DNA from: Bifidobacterium cebidarum
GTDB lineage: Bacteria; Actinomycetota; Actinomycetes; Actinomycetales; Bifidobacteriaceae
Reading direction: 5' to 3'
Assembly: GCF_009193305.1 (NCBI RefSeq)
Contig: NZ_WBVS01000001.1
Location: forward strand, 62,001 to 126,000
DNA: 64,000 nucleotides
Each line of letters starts with the position of its first letter. Position 1 is the stretch's first letter. A model generated the notes under the pieces. That model did not search any database, was not told where the DNA came from, and was given only the letters and a program-made list of their open reading frames with translations. The position numbers and the translations under genes are program-made. Below are positions 62,611 through 64,000 of the stretch, piece after piece.

Positions 62611-63465
62611 TTACAGCAGTCCGCGCTGCTTCAGGGAGTTGATGGCGAATTGACGACGACCGCCCGGCTTGGGGGTCAGGTCGCCCATCATCAAATGGAA
62701 TCCGCCGTCCACGCTGATTTCGTCACCGTTGACGAAGTCGGACCGTTTGGATGCCAGGAACGCCACGGCATTGGCGATGTCCTGCACCTCGCCGATACGA
62801 CGGGAAGCGATTAATCGTTCGCGTTCCTCGGTCACTTTCGGGTCGGCGTAGAAGGATGCGCTCATCGGCGTCTTGACGAAGCATGGGCATACGCAATTGG
62901 AGCGGATGCCGAACGGCCCCCATTCGGCGGCGATCATCTTGGAGAGCATGCCAAGGCCGGCTTTGGCGCATGAGTAGGCGCCGGAGAAGGTTTCCGGCGA
63001 GTGAGAAGCCACGGTGGAGATGTGCACGATACGTCCCGTCTTATGCTCGAGCATCACCTTGCCGAACGCCTGGGAAAGGATGAACGCGCCTGTCAGATTC
63101 ACATTGAGGACGTCCTTCCAATCGGAAAGCGGCAGGTCTTCCAGTGGCGCGAAGCGCAGGATGCCGACCGTGTTGACCAACACGTCGACCGTACCGAAAT
63201 CCTCAACGACCTTGTTCTTGAGAGTCTCCACATCATCCGCATCGGCGATATCGCAGCCGTAGCCTCGTGCCTCTACCCCGTATTCGGCGGCCAGCTGCGC
63301 CGCATATGCCGCAGTATGCTCCTCGCTGATATCGACCAATGCCAGCCGGGCTCCGGCATGCGCCAGTTCGGCGGCAATGGCTGTTCCCATGCCGCCGACC
63401 GCCCCGGTGACTACGCATACGTCGCCGGATAGCCCCAACCAACTGCTGTCTTCGTGCTCGTCCAT
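62611..63465 (-). CDS. Short-chain dehydrogenase/reductase
   Basis: A 284-residue SDR: cofactor motif VVTGAVGGMGTA, DVLVNTVGILRFAPLEDLPL (NNAG counterpart), and the catalytic serine in VHISTVASHS with YSCAKAGLG (YxxxK). The C-terminus VNGDEISVDGGFHLMMGD is also standard. The start is ATG 63465, 8 bases after TAGGAGG; upstream in-frame codons overlap the promoter. It heads the SDR-MFS-Gfo operon, whose promoter has MerR-type geometry. Confidence 0.88.
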   Translation of the reverse strand: MDEHEDSSWLGLSGDVCVVTGAVGGMGTAIAAELAHAGARLALVDISEEHTAAYAAQLAAEYGVEARGYGCDIADADDVETLKNKVVEDFGTVDVLVNTVGILRFAPLEDLPLSDWKDVLNVNLTGAFILSQAFGKVMLEHKTGRIVHISTVASHSPETFSGAYSCAKAGLGMLSKMIAAEWGPFGIRSNCVCPCFVKTPMSASFYADPKVTEERERLIASRRIGEVQDIANAVAFLASKRSDFVNGDEISVDGGFHLMMGDLTPKPGGRRQFAINSLKQRGLL

Positions 63466-63572
63466 GAGCGAACCTCCTATGTTCGTCGTTCGCGGTACAG
63501 CACACATCACCGTGCGCTTATGCACCAGGCTCGGCTGCATCCACGTTGACACCGCCGGGCTTGGTAGCTGCG

Positions 63573-63603
63573 ATGCTAAACTTTGCCCCGAGGGTAAGGT
63601 CAA
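63573..63603 (-). promoter_or_regulatory. MerR-type promoter of the SDR operon
   Basis: On the minus strand TTGACC (63603-63598) and TAGCAT (63578-63573) are 19 bp apart, the long spacer typical of MerR-activated promoters, and the spacer holds the dyad CTTACCCTCGGGGCAAAG. Confidence 0.72.
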
Positions 63604-63633
63604 ATTAACGCGATGAACAAAGGAGTGTCATCG

Positions 63634-64000
63634 ATGCGCGAGGATGAGGAGCTGCTGACCATCGGTGAAGTCGCCAAGATTGATGGCACCAGCGCCAAAG
63701 CGTTGCGTTATTACGATGCACATGGCATTCTGACGCCGTTTGTCATCGATTCGCGAACCGGCTATCGGTATTATGCTTCTGATCAGATGCTGGAGATGGA
63801 TGTGATACGGCTGTGCTTGGATGCCGGGGTGCCGTTGGATTGCATCGAATCGTTCCGCAAAACGGATGGCTCGTTGGATTGGCGTGCGTTGATGGAAACC
63901 GGACGCGAACGGGTGGCGCGCGAGATCTTGCGGTTGCGTACGCTGGAGACAAGTCTTAATGATTATCTCGGTGAAGTGACGCGTAAGGCACGTATGCCCG
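63634..64000 (+). CDS. MerR-family transcriptional regulator (3' end outside window)
   Basis: The visible 122 residues begin MREDEELLTIGEVAKIDGTS then AKALRYYDAHGIL, a MerR winged-helix N-terminus with the conserved RYYD, followed by RTGYRYYASDQMLEMDVIRL and a coiled-coil helix. The layout fits BltR/BmrR-like regulators of organic ligands, with the ligand domain beyond the window. ATG 63634 is preceded by AAAGGAG 8 bases upstream. It is divergent from the SDR-MFS-Gfo operon, whose 19-bp spacer promoter it probably activates. Confidence 0.85.
   Translation, partial: MREDEELLTIGEVAKIDGTSAKALRYYDAHGILTPFVIDSRTGYRYYASDQMLEMDVIRLCLDAGVPLDCIESFRKTDGSLDWRALMETGRERVAREILRLRTLETSLNDYLGEVTRKARMP

Noticed and set aside
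1..64000. tRNA or rRNA genes
   Set aside because: No tRNA-like cloverleaf segment or rRNA stretch was noticed in the gaps on either strand; a covariance search would be decisive.

Overview
The window looks like chromosomal DNA of a high-GC actinobacterium, almost certainly a Bifidobacterium of the longum/breve group. This rests on recognisable protein sequences (IlvD, RpoZ, MetK, IleS, an ATPase-degenerate PriA), on a T-box leader with a very short stem I in front of ileS, and on the dense set of intracellular glycosidases with MFS sugar carriers and LacI/TetR regulators. No rRNA, tRNA, CRISPR array, phage or complete insertion sequence was seen.

Positions 1-10,400 are mostly housekeeping: a DedA membrane protein (cut by the window edge), serB, priA, a HAD hydrolase, fmt, ilvD, rpoZ and metK. 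Between fmt and ilvD sits a small AT-rich accessory patch holding a ClbS/DfsB-like gene, a fragment of an XRE-type HTH gene, a hairpin-repeat cluster and a duplicated 3' end of ilvD. Positions 10,400-18,500 carry an ATP-grasp protein, two divergent luciferase-like monooxygenases, and a purine salvage group (nucleoside hydrolase, MFS carrier, guanine deaminase) with an intrinsic terminator inside it. ileS with its T-box leader follows (18,688-22,356).

Positions 22,670-35,156 are the most unusual part. Eleven co-directional, mostly overlapping genes encode a four-gene ECF transporter, a TrpF-like barrel that has lost the catalytic cysteine, two PfkB kinases, a nucleoside hydrolase, a HAD phosphatase, an iron-type alcohol dehydrogenase and an MFS carrier. 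They face a divergent regulator that is a LacI repressor fused to a complete ribokinase. A promoter with a consensus -35 box and a near-palindrome at its start point lie between them. I read this as an uptake and catabolic system for a nucleoside or other N-riboside whose identity is not evident.

Positions 35,200-40,260 hold a decayed GPH symporter, small dispersed repeats, and a MarR-controlled heterodimeric ABC exporter. From 40,331 to 63,465 there is a glycoside-utilisation island: two GH3 enzymes, GH31, GH30, GH42, four MFS-type carriers, an esterase, a TDT-family membrane protein, a Gfo/Idh/MocA dehydrogenase and an SDR. Four TetR regulators in it share a characteristic C-terminus. Palindromic operators can be matched to most of them, including an 18-bp operator family found at five places around the GH30/GH42/MFS genes. 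The last gene is a truncated MerR regulator, divergent from the SDR-MFS-Gfo operon, whose promoter has the 19-bp spacer typical of MerR activation.
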